Origin: Hydractinia symbiolongicarpus
Taxonomy: Eukaryota > Cnidaria > Hydrozoa > Anthoathecata > Hydractiniidae
DNA: 64,000 nucleotides
Direction: 5' to 3'
Assembly: GCF_029227915.1 (NCBI RefSeq)
Contig: NC_079876.1
Coordinates: 24,640,328 to 24,704,327, forward strand
Part shown: positions 33,594 to 44,186 of the stretch, in pieces
Layout: every line of letters begins with the position of its first letter
Numbering within the stretch: position 1 is the stretch's first letter
The notes under the pieces: generated by a model
What the model was told of the DNA's origin: nothing
The model's input: the letters and a program-made list of their open reading frames with translations, nothing else
Database searches by the model: none
Program-made: the position numbers and the translations under genes

Positions 33594-35888
33594 CTAAACA
33601 GATCCTGACAATATATGGTCAAGATTGTTCACTGTTTTACAATTTTTAATCATTTCAATGCAGCATGGTGAACTTGGAGATTTACCCTGACAAAACACAT
33701 AAAAGAAATCATACCCCTCGATAGCAGCACCATCATGCTTCAGTACTACACCATGGCAATTCCTACTTGGACGAGTTAATCGAAATGATTTAAAGTCTAT
33801 AACTGCAAACTCATCATTCGAATATGTGGATGTAAACCAAAGCTCTGAATTGTCGTAAGCTCCCATATCCGCTACCTGGAGGAAATTGAGGAATATTTTA
33901 ACAGAGCTTCAAAATCGTCAGAAGCTATTTTATGACACTTTAAGTAAGGACGCATTAGAAGCCGACTCCAGTGCGGAAGGTCTTGTGTTCAAACCCTGAC
34001 CGTTTCTTGCCAGAAACTATAAAAGTGTGAATTGATCCTTTCTGCTTAACGTTCAACATGAGAATAGGATTGATATCTTATGCGGTTGTGTAGAGATGAG
34101 AACTTCTGTTACTTAAGTGATATGTTGGGCAGTGAATGGGGTGTTGGAAGAAGTGTTACTTGCAGGATATGTTCTGCTTAGAAAAAGTTCAGAGAGTTAC
34201 TTACTTTGTTGACTAGCAGAGTCTTGTCAATTGAGGTAAAAGGTAAGTTGTATGAGACCTGTGTAAGAAGTGTTACGATAGTGAGACATCGGCAATGAAG
34301 CAGGAAGATCTTGACCGTTTAGAAAAGAATGATATGAGAATGGTTAGGTGGATGTGTAACGCCAGTGTGAGAGACAGATAGAGTTCAGATAAGCTAAGAA
34401 GCAAGTATCCATAGAATTAAATATGTTATCCAGATAAGAAGATTGAATTGACTGGGGCACTTGGAAAGAATGGAGGGGAATAATTGGGTAAGAAAGTGTA
34501 GAGACTTGATAGTGCCTGAAGCAAAGCCCAGAGGCAGACCGAGAAAGACTTAACAGGAGGTTATAAGGACAGACTTGATACAGAGGAATTTGAGTTTAGA
34601 TCTAATATAGTCTAGATCAGATTGGAAGAGGGTCATTAATATACCCCGTCCAACCCATGCTAGCATGGAAAACGGACTTTAAGCCGAGAATGATGATGAT
34701 GATGATGTAGTTAAGCGGTTGTTTTGTTTGCACGCTTTTCATAGTTCAAATGGGAGCTTTAAAAGCACTAGGACCCACTTCGAAGGACCCTCATTGATAA
34801 CAGTTCCTTATATATAGAAACTGAAGAAGCTATCCTGGGTAAATAATAGTAATAATAATAATAAAACACGAATCAATGATATGATAATGAGAATTTATTG
34901 AAAATAAAGTTACGTCATATTCTTAGTGTGACAATGTTCTATAATATTACGAAAAAAAACACGCAACGAAATACTGAAGAGCCTTTCTTCTTTTAGAACA
35001 TAACAAAAGAGTTAAACCTAAACAATAACTAATTAATTAACTTGAGCGTATTTACACAAGATTTTGGCTCACATCCATTGTTTTAAGAAGGTCGAAGAAG
35101 TTATAAAAAATCTCTAACACCGAGTACAAATAAGAAAAGTAAATATGTACATACCGTAAAAGTGAGTGCATAGTGCCCAAACACAAAGTGGGGAATATCT
35201 TTAAATGTTTCTTTCAAGGAGCTGTGTAGCTTAGTTGCGTTATTTTGTATAAATTTTCTTTCAGCAGGAAATGGAATTTCATGACTTTCTACTATGCTTT
35301 CCAAAATTATTTGTCCGGACTTAAGAGTTGGGTGACTCATATTGTTAAACGTGTATATTTCCATTTGGTCATTCGTTCCTTTGTATTCACGATAGGTCAC
35401 TTGGACATTATATGTACTTCCAATTGTCCAATTGTATGGATTTGCTGGAACGGGATGGTTTACAGGTGGTCCTGAAATAGATTGTTTTATTCATACATTA
35501 ACCTAGAATTTTTGTGATTAACTCGAAAATTGTTTTCTAAATTTCATTTAACGCAACGTGAGCTATACAACCAAATTCTGGCTGGCGGTATTGTTTAGAT
35601 GTTATAGTACAAAATTTGCATTATTTTTTTTTTTTTTGACAAATATAAATCACTTACTCCAATAAAATCCATGAGTATCAAGAGCATATTGGCCAATGGA
35701 AGGGTACTTATATTTCACGCAAAAGCAATAAGGTCCAGCATTTACAAGAAATGCATATATCAATGCGTCTTGAACCAATAGACTAAGGCAATAGTCGCAA
35801 CAAGCTTCTGCGGTTCCGTGTTCTGAACTAATGACCGGATTTCCAGAGTCATAGTTAGCCAAATAATAACCAGGGTGGAAAACGCATC
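33594..35888 (-). CDS. Secreted PAN/WSC-like protein, three 3' exons
   Basis: Exons 35888-35658, 35471-35155 and 33875-33594 join in phases 1, 0 and end at a TGA. The borders are CTCTTTAG|GATGC, GGA|GTAAGTG, TTTCAG|GACC, ACG|GTATGT and CTCCAG|GTAGC. The first exon has a cysteine pattern, C..CVFHPGYYL and EACCDYCLSLL...YAFLVNAGPYCFC, resembling a PAN/Apple or WSC fold. The other two form a probable beta-rich region (NPYNWTIGSTYNVQVTYREY) ending NCKTVNNLDHILSGSV. An AATAAA signal lies about 190 bp past the stop (near 33404). An upstream exon at 50797-50605, carrying a signal peptide or membrane anchor, joins in the same phase and would give about 340 residues. Intron 33876-35154 contains a LINE fragment. 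The role is unknown; carbohydrate or protein binding outside the cell is inferred from the fold only. Confidence 0.6.
34080..34706 (+). mobile_element. 5'-truncated non-LTR retrotransposon with GAT tail
   Basis: The plus strand encodes, with few stops, the C-terminal end of a LINE reverse-transcriptase polyprotein: FRELLTLLTSR, YETCVRSV, ETSAMKQEDLDRLERNDMRM (one residue shifted), MVRWMCNASV, RLNWLGHLERMEGNNWVRKC and KPRGRPRKT. It ends in a GATGATGATGATGATG simple-repeat tail near 34690-34706, the usual 3' end of several invertebrate LINE clades. Immediately 5', at about 33960-34010, there is a tRNA-like box B sequence, GTGTTCAAACCC. The element lies in the last intron of the PAN/WSC-like gene, antisense to it. 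Confidence 0.7.
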
Positions 35889-38800
35889 CTAAAGAGAACG
35901 TTAAACGTTATGTTTTCTTTACTTGCGTACTCTAACTGAGAAACTACAAAATTAGAATTTTGTAAAAGATATTTTAATTTTTATATTAACACAAATTCTG
36001 TTACAAGATGGTAAAGGATAAAAGTACATTATTTTAAGGTCATAAAGCTCATAAAGCGTTAGTTGGATGGAGAAAATAAGTGCTCCAACCCTATTCTTAT
36101 GGGGTAGGAGTGAATGGATTGCGTAAAGGGTTGAATAATTTTTTTTCGCTTTCATACTAATGTAGTTAAGAAAAAATTATTACCAGATGCAAAAAATTGT
36201 TAAGTATGCTGCGAATAAAATCAAAACATTTTGATTTTATGTAGCAAATGTTTAGTGGAGATCAAAGTATAACGGATAGTAGATATGGCTCCAAATTTAG
36301 CATCTTGTGCAAGATTGTCATACTGTAAAGTTTCACTTTTGAAGTGAAAATAGACAGTTATGACAGAATTAATGACGCTTTGGCGTAACAAACTGAGCAG
36401 GTGAGGAATAATATATTAAATAACTCTTAGTGAATTTTAACGTAAATAAGCCTATTTTAATATCTATTTTCTTTTCGCAAAATACACAGCCGAAATAAAC
36501 AAACTGACATGAAAACCAGGTTAGTCTAGAGCTAATTTTATTTTTTTAAAGAAGTGATGCATATATAGTTTGTTTACTTTCATAATTTCTCAAATTAACT
36601 TGTCAAATGTGCTAATTATGAACTTATGGTAAAATAAATAGAAAATGGCATTTATTTTATATCCATTGGGCTTATTAAAATTGCTGGCTTACATTCTTTT
36701 CTGGTGTTTAGCTAGCTAAAGTTGATTGATTTGGATTTTATATTTTAGCTACGCTAGCTTTGGTTACTACTACCTTGCTAGTTGGAGTTTAACCAACGTT
36801 ATAGACATATATATATACTTTATACTTTGTTATTGGATATCTTTTATTTTAAACATCCGTAAATAAAATTATGACTTAGCTATACTGAGCATGTTGGGTT
36901 GGCAATATTAGACTAAATATTGGTCTTCATCATGTTCTAAATTCAAAAAAATGTAAGAAGAGCAATGCAATTATTTAAGGCAAAAGCACGCGTGCTCATA
37001 AGTATCCTTGAGCTTTTTCTGTAAAGGAGTTACAGTTGTACATAGTTACAGATAATTATTGTTGTTTTGTTATTCTGTCAATAACTAGCTATATAATAAT
37101 ATTTCATAAGTATTGCCAGAGTGTTATCCCATGCTAGATATGTATTAACTATGGATATTGTTGTTTATTTGTACGTAGGGGCAAAGTTTAAAAAAATTTA
37201 TGCAGAAATAATTTTTTACAGGGTGCTCTTGTTTGACAAATTTGTGGAAATTAATAAATAAAGGTGGAAATAAATTTTTTTGTATTATGCGTAACTTTCC
37301 GATTTTAAGTATTCTACTGTAAGATGGCAATATATTTTTTACAAAGAAAACTATTGTATTGTAATCATAATAAATAAGAATTTTTTTTTTTTTTTTTTGG
37401 GGGGGGGGGGGTTGTTTCAATGCAATAACATATTTGTCCACTTAAGCTGGGCAGCGCACCCTAACATGGTTAATACGCGATCGATTTACCACAATAACTT
37501 AACTTGGTGGTCTAAGAAAGTTAAAAAAAGATTTCAATATATATAGATTATTTACAACTAGTAAATGACTGTTTTATTTTTCTGAGGATAACGCAAACAT
37601 CATAATATAACTATCAAAATAGTTTATAAAGGCCTAATCTCGGTCTGTCAAGTTAATTTCAAAGAAAATGAGAGCAATTTTAAGGACCGATTTTCTAAGA
37701 GAAAATAGATACGCAACACCTACTAAATATTTCTATTTTAGTAAATGTGTGACGAAAATATTTAACAGCATGTTTAGTGGTGTCTTCACCTTCTGAAAAA
37801 ATTGATTATGCCAGAACAGATACCATACCAACAAACAATTTGTAGTTAGTATTGTAGGTTAATCTTACAATACTAATAGGGATCTGAACAGACAAAGCGA
37901 AACAATACACAATTCGTAATTACTGAGTACACTGACCTGAGCTAAATTATGTTTGTTATAAATGTATACTAAATGGAAAGGCAAAAATATATTAGCAGGG
38001 GAGTGTGACAATAATAACGATACATAGCTTGGCAGCACATCACCCCTGTGTAGATACCTAGCTGTAACATCCTACCTATAATATCTGGCTATGCTTTTTG
38101 AGAAAAACAATCATAAGTTATGTAAAAATTTAGACTGTACAGTATATAATGTAAACTTGTTGGAGGAGTATGAAACAATGTAACATGTTTGTTGGCTATA
38201 GCTAGCTAGCTAGCCAACATTAAATTTACCATAAATACACACGCAATATCAATAAATATTCATAATCTTTGTCACGCTACCACTGCTAATAGCCTTTATA
38301 TACTTTTATCAATTATTATTCTTCCAATATAGCAGTTGAAAAAGATAAAACCAACATTTGCTGATAAATAAGGTCAGAAAAGCAAGTAAAAAGCTTGGCG
38401 GCCTGAACTTTATCTAAACTAACCTCGTTTTCATGCAATGTTTTGATTTTTCGCCACTGTGACTGATCATGAAAGGCAATTTTAAAAAAGGCTTATTAGA
38501 TTATTACAATACAAGTTTTTTCGGTGTTGTACTCCCTCAAAAAAGTTGAAACTTTTCTTAATTAAGACAAAATGTCATAAACAAAAACATTTTAGTCAGA
38601 ACATTTAGAACAACAAAAATCACTACACTTAAGGTACCAGAACTACTACATGTTAAATAAAAATTGTTTCGTCATATTGCATGTAACCGATGTATATAAG
38701 TTTAGTTAGCTACACAAAATGTGAAAAATACATTATTTGCATGCACAAAATGTGAAAAATACATTATTTGCTTAAGAACAGTCCTTAAACTCTTCTTAAA

Positions 38801-39481
38801 TATTATGTTATACTTTTTTAAAAGTTGTTGTGGCTTGTTAATTTAAGCTTAAAATGTCAAATGAAATAAGTTACAGTCACATTCTTAGCAAAGACCACTA
38901 AGATAACACTACGGTAGCTAGCTTAGCTAGCTACATGTAAAAAGCAACATAAAACTGAAGCAAACATAAGCTAGCTACATCAACTAATAGCTGGTCAGTT
39001 GAATATAAACTGGAGACTTAGCTAGGTATAAAGAACATGGATACATATTTCTAAAGTCCGAGCTAGCTAGCTATTAGGTTGTTGTTGGTGTGGTTGGTTT
39101 TATGATGCTAGCTAACAAACATGTCTCGCATCAATAATATCATCAAAACTAAAAAAAACATAAATAAACCTTACATAAACCTTTCTATATTTCATTTATA
39201 TACCATGCCTCTTTTTAAATGCTTTTGTAAAGATTTATTTTGAAGGAAAGAGTAGAAAATGCTTAAAAAGAACAGCCTTCTTTTTTGCAAACACAATTTC
39301 CGTTACTTTGTGCTAGAACTTCATTTAACAAACCACACAAAACTCGCAGCTTTTCGCGACAAAGAAGACATATATTTTACGGCAACATCAAAGACTTTTT
39401 TCGGCAACATCAAAGGAAAATAAACATATCCACTTTGGCTGTTACAGACACACAGACACACTTAGCGTATTATTATATAGA
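35889..39481. other. Non-coding stretch, rich in GCTAGCTA words
   Basis: Probably intronic to the PAN/WSC-like gene if its first exon is at 50.7 kb. AGCTAGCTAGC and relatives recur from about 36700 to 39110, including a palindrome at 38191-38218 (GTTGGCTA...TAGCCAAC). A 31-bp tandem duplication lies at about 38713-38771. A T18G13 run lies at 37381-37411. No exon recognised. Confidence 0.5.
37381..37411. repeat. T18-G13 homopolymer junction
   Basis: Eighteen T (37381-37398) followed directly by thirteen G (37399-37411). The G part could form a quadruplex. Confidence 0.9.
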
Positions 39482-39653
39482 CTAGTCGTTGCCCGTGGAA
39501 AAATCCACGGGTTCGCCCGTCCTTTGAATTTACCCGTGGCAACAAAGTGGATAAGAATATATCGCATTTGATATTTGTGTTTCCGTAACATGATTTTCTA
39601 ACTTAGCAGGGGTCCGCGCAGAGACAGACAGACGACGGCTATTATTATAGAGA
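39482..39653 (-). mobile_element. Mini-Helitron, full-length form (172 bp)
   Basis: In minus orientation it starts TCTCTATAATAATAGCCGTC, has the GTCTGTCTGTCTC tract and ends with a perfect hairpin, CCCGTGGATTTTTCCACGGG, followed by CAACGACTAG. It inserts before a T, as Helitrons do. A second family, also in minus orientation, ends with CTAG directly next to it (39654-39657). Confidence 0.75.
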
Positions 39654-40330
39654 CTAGCCGGGAAACCCGGCGTCGAATCGCCGGGATAAGCCACAAGTAA
39701 CTATTGTTGAACGCCCTAAGGAGCGCTTAAAAAGAACTGCAAACTGTGCGGCACAGTCAGGTGGAGCACTTTAGTACAGGTATGCAGTATGTCGTAAATC
39801 AAGTGAAGCGCACAGACCATTATAGTGTTGCGACTGTAACATACTTTTCAAAAAATAACTTTCCCGCAACAAAGGCTGAAATAAAAAAATTTATTTTTCG
39901 GAATAAGTTTTTGTAAAAGTTAAAAAATTAATCGTGACACCGGACTGACTGAGCTTAGTACAGTTTAATAGTGTTACACAGGTGTATAGGGATAATACCC
40001 TTTTGAAAAAAACTTTCTTGCAGACTCTATTTAAATGAAAACACAAGAAACAGTCCTTCGCTTCTTGCACAGGGCTAAGCGGTTAGTCCAGGTAAACATT
40101 GTTGGACATTCGTACAGGCGTGATTCCCAAGAATGTTTAAAAATTAATTGTCACAGTGGGCTGACCCGCATAGGCGTAACAGCCTTTTCCAAAAAATAGG
40201 CTATTGTTAACACTGAGCTGACCGCTTGGTACAGTTAAACAGACTTGAACAGTACCCTTCTCCAAAAAAACTTTATCAAAACTTCGGTTTAAATGACAAC
40301 ACAGGAAACAGCCTTTCGTTACCCCTCCAG
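39654..40330 (-). mobile_element. Second Helitron-like family, minus copy
   Basis: Minus strand: the end is CCGGGTTTCCCGGCTAG, i.e. a short hairpin followed at once by CTAG. The interior matches the plus copy at 57640-58311 (GTAC-AA..TGCTCCACCTGA..GTGC, CGGAAACAGT-type phrases) and contains two or three diverged internal repeats of about 180-300 bp, each with an AACTTTCxxGCAxx box. The 5' boundary is approximate. No coding capacity. Confidence 0.5.
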
Positions 40331-43309
40331 CTAAAGCAATTGCTCAGCCATTTTTATTTGCAAAAAAGTTTTTAAGAAAATAATTAAAGATGTATAGCTA
40401 CCTAGCTAAACTGCATTTAGCATAAGATTTATTGCTGAGAATATTGCGATATTGATAGCCAAACTGAATTTTTATACTATCACTTTTTAGGTAAATATAT
40501 GAGATAGCTAAATGGCTATATCCTCGACATAAGAATAAATGTTGGGTTGGAGAAAAACCTCTTATACCAAACAAAATTAGTAAAAAGTAAGGCTATTAGC
40601 TAGTAGCCTTCAAAATATTCGTTCCTAGCCAAAAATCCTAAAACTGGTGCGTTTAAGATCTGCACGTAGCTAAAAAACGTGACAATATATTAATCTTCAC
40701 ATTTTAGAACATAAAAAAAACAAATATTACAAATATAAAAAGCTTATAGAAGACAAAAAGGTGAAACAGACTTAGAAACAACACTGACCACCATTACTTT
40801 TTAAAAACTAAAATGGCCATCATGTTTCTTCGTTGGCATGTCTAGGCCGCGAAAGTCTTGAATAGTTTTTCAAAGAATCAGGCGTTTTAAATGGTATACA
40901 CGTGCGAGCGGTCAAAACAGTCAGTAAACTGTCAGTAAAACCATCCTATTTGTTTTCTGTGGTTCCTGGGCGGAATCGGCGATTAAGGTCACGGGGGTAA
41001 AATATTATTAAAAATGGCGCATTTAAATAATGAATTCATTTTAATCACTTAATTTGTTTTTTAAATTAGAAGTTTATCAATTAAATTAATTAAATTATGT
41101 AAGGAAATAAATTATTTTCTGTAATTTATTTTGATAAATCATAAGATTTCCAATTAAACAACCCCCTGGTTTCTAAAAATTCGCGGAAAGATCAAAGGAA
41201 TATCAGTCAGCCTTTGAACAGACAAAATAAGAACTTTACGCGAATAACGTCTAAAAAGGCGTTAAGATCTTAAAAATATACCATGGCTAAAGGCGGCGAT
41301 ACACAATTTGGATCGTTTGTCATGTAAAAGTCGTATGCTTTTAGCATGTTCAGACTCGTCGAATTCGACTTCAAAAAAGTCGGATCGGTTTATCTTTTTC
41401 GATTAATCGAAAGGTTTTTAACCAACCAAAATGCTCAAACTGAGTTACTGTATTAAAAATAAAAATTACTAGAGGACATTTAAAAACATCATGTCGTCAA
41501 AAAAAGTATAAAAAAATTTAACGAGATTAGTTTTATCAGTAAATGGATATTGAAAGAAGTGCTGTGGAGCGTATTAGCAGAAGACATCCTAGAAAAATTA
41601 AAATAATTATTTTTTTGGTGTAACGGAATTTTGTACAAAACGTATCACACACTCCTAAATTAGGTCTTCTCTGCAGCCATTTTTCCTCCACATACAACGT
41701 TTCTGACGTTTCCCTAAATTTGTAGTTGCTGAAAATATAACTGCAACCGCAACGAGGTCAACTTCGTGTTCGCTCTCTAAAGACGTTTTATGGGAAAAAA
41801 ATATCAAAAATCTGTTCTCGTGTATATCACCTGTTAAAATTATTTTCTTTTGATGCTCAATATAATATTGACAAATCGAATTCGATTAACTGGATCGTGT
41901 ATCATCGCCTTAATGAATTCAGTTAACAATAAGTAGTCATACCTTTCACATAGTGTACAAATAGGATGCAGATGTTGACTTTTAAAATCAAGATATTCAT
42001 TTTAAATTTTTTATCTAAAACAAAATCTTAAAATATATACTCTTTAATATGTTTAAAGACATACACAAATAACACATAACACAAAATTTAAAACATAAAA
42101 TGTTAATATTAAATCATTTAGCAACGAAAATTGTTTTTATTTTAAGTGGCTACAAGAAATTGAAAGTCATTAATTTATTCTACCTTAAAAAAATTATCTT
42201 CTACAAACGGTTTTGTTTAGAAGACTGTTTATTTTATCTACTAATATTATCATATTATCATAGATCTAAAAAGAGAAACTTCTTTTCTGCACCAAGACAT
42301 TTTCGATCAAAACACAACTAAATATGTAATATTTTTTTATCATATTAATAATGTAGATAATCATAAATCAAGCGATTTATTAATTTATATATGTTAAATA
42401 TGTCAAACCATGACAAAACCATTTCAATTCAATAGCTATCTAGAATCATCAGGTCATTGACATGAATAATTTAACCCTTCACAATGTTAAATTAAGACTC
42501 CTAGCAACTTGCTTTATGTAGCCTTAAACTAGACTACAATCGTGGGCAAAAATATTGAGACTAAGGCAGTTTTTTACTTATTATCCAAATATGGACAAAA
42601 GAGTCAAATAGTCAATACTCTGCAGCCGGGAGGCTGCAAAGTCGCTACTTTTGCACACAAGCAGGCCAGGCAGAGAGTGTTGAAAAGTTACTAGTCACAT
42701 TCTTTAGCACGCCCGCACAAATAATTCACGTCGGGGACCACGAAGGCCCCGAAATTCGTGATTAATGGCCTTGCTGACATCAGCAATGAGCCTACGCAAT
42801 TACTTGTAGTGGCGAACTTCAAAATTCGTTGTCTTGTCCCAACATATTGTGACCACGATTGTAGACTGTCCTGTTTAAAAACAATGAACATTTTATTTTC
42901 CTTTATTCTTGATAAAAATATAAAATAATAAAGAAAATCTTCAAAATATAGTGACAGAATAATATGAAGATTCTAAGTTATTCAGAGCATGATAATGATT
43001 CCTAATTTACTTTAAAAAACAACATCATGACCCACATGGACATTTGCTCGTCATATTCGAAGTCGTAGTTGAAAGTTAACTAGGCAAAATCAAATAACTT
43101 CGGTGTCCTATTTAACGTTAGATTTTATTGTTGCAATTCTTTTACTTTTTACAACTAAACAAATGGAAATTTGTTAACCTGATAACGTCATTAAAAATCT
43201 ACTAAAATCTGATATCTTTTAAACAGTTTGTCGAAAGCACATGCATTATCGTAATCAGCATTTCAAGGTCTCCACAATAGATGCAATGGCTAAACGAATT
43301 TCTAGAGAA
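40331..43309. other. Non-coding stretch
   Basis: Very AT-rich. No exon with supporting splice signals. The frame at 42691-42891 (minus) is unrecognised. Confidence 0.5.
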
Positions 43310-43445
43310 CTAGTCAGTGGCCCGTGGAAAAAACCACGAGTTCGCTCGTCTTTTTTAAAACGAATTCGTGCGTCGCTACTTGTGGTACCATTTTGCGTGA
43401 CAGACAGACGTATACAGGTAGACGTATACATGTATTTTCTAGAGA
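43310..43445 (-). mobile_element. Mini-Helitron, minus copy
   Basis: It has the terminal CTAG at 43310-43313, the hairpin CGTGGTTTTTTCCACGGG, the ACGAGCGAACTCGTGG box, TACCATTTTGCGTGACAGAC in plus reading, and the outer TC end near 43445. A TTCTAGAGAA phrase occurs on both sides, which may be a chance or flank duplication. Confidence 0.6.
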
Positions 43446-43984
43446 ATAATTATGCATAAAAATGGGTCCCTGCTGACAACAACAATTCACCTGATCTCTT
43501 TAACCGCTCAACAAAATACATAATCCTAAACTTTATTGTTATAAGGATTTCAAGGTCTGCAAGTGACAACGGGCTAATAAAATAATTTCTCAAAATCAAC
43601 TGTTTTTTAGAAAGGTTTTTACTTATGTCATCAAAACTTTATTTCTGTAAACATTGTTATTCCTGAATTAAGAAGACCACTGTACGCCTAGGTGGCCACG
43701 TCTCTGTGTAGAGCTTACTAACATGGTGCATGATATATTCTATATATTTAGGGAACTTTATTGCGTTTCTTGCATAGCTAACTTTTGTGTCTTCTAATGG
43801 ATTTTGTTTGAGCTGTTATACTTCTGAGCATGGATTATAAAAGATGTAGCTAGCCACAAAATCTGAAGCAGATTAGAAAGTTTGAAGGACTATTCTATAC
43901 TATACCCGCTATATAGCATGCCAGAGGAAGATATTTTTTGGAAAATTTGTGTAAACTGGTGAGGAATTTATATTTATTAGCCTC

Positions 43985-44186
43985 ACTAATTTTGAGGGAT
44001 ATACCTTGTCAGGTGTTTCAAGGAAAAAACGCAAAGACGATTCTTTAGTGCTTAAACCTCCCATTTGAGCTACAGAAACCTTTGCCAACTTTTACCCAAC
44101 TAAAAAATTTTCTAATGTGAGGATCGAACCCACGACCTATTGGGCACGAGTCGAATGATCTACTTATTGAGCTACCGGTCACAAAC
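43985..44186 (-). mobile_element. tRNA-derived SINE
   Basis: Minus strand from 44186: ACCGGTAGCTCAATAAGTAG (A box region), then GTCGTGGGTTCGATCCTCAC (T arm with box B GGTTCGATCC). The tRNA-like head is about 72 bp and followed by about 120 bp of non-tRNA body. The anticodon stem does not fold well, so this is a SINE head rather than a working tRNA. Confidence 0.6.

Noticed and set aside
44110-44186. Minus-strand sequence with A and B boxes that could be a tRNA gene
   Set aside because: The acceptor and anticodon stems do not pair well and the sequence continues into a non-tRNA body, so it is a SINE head.
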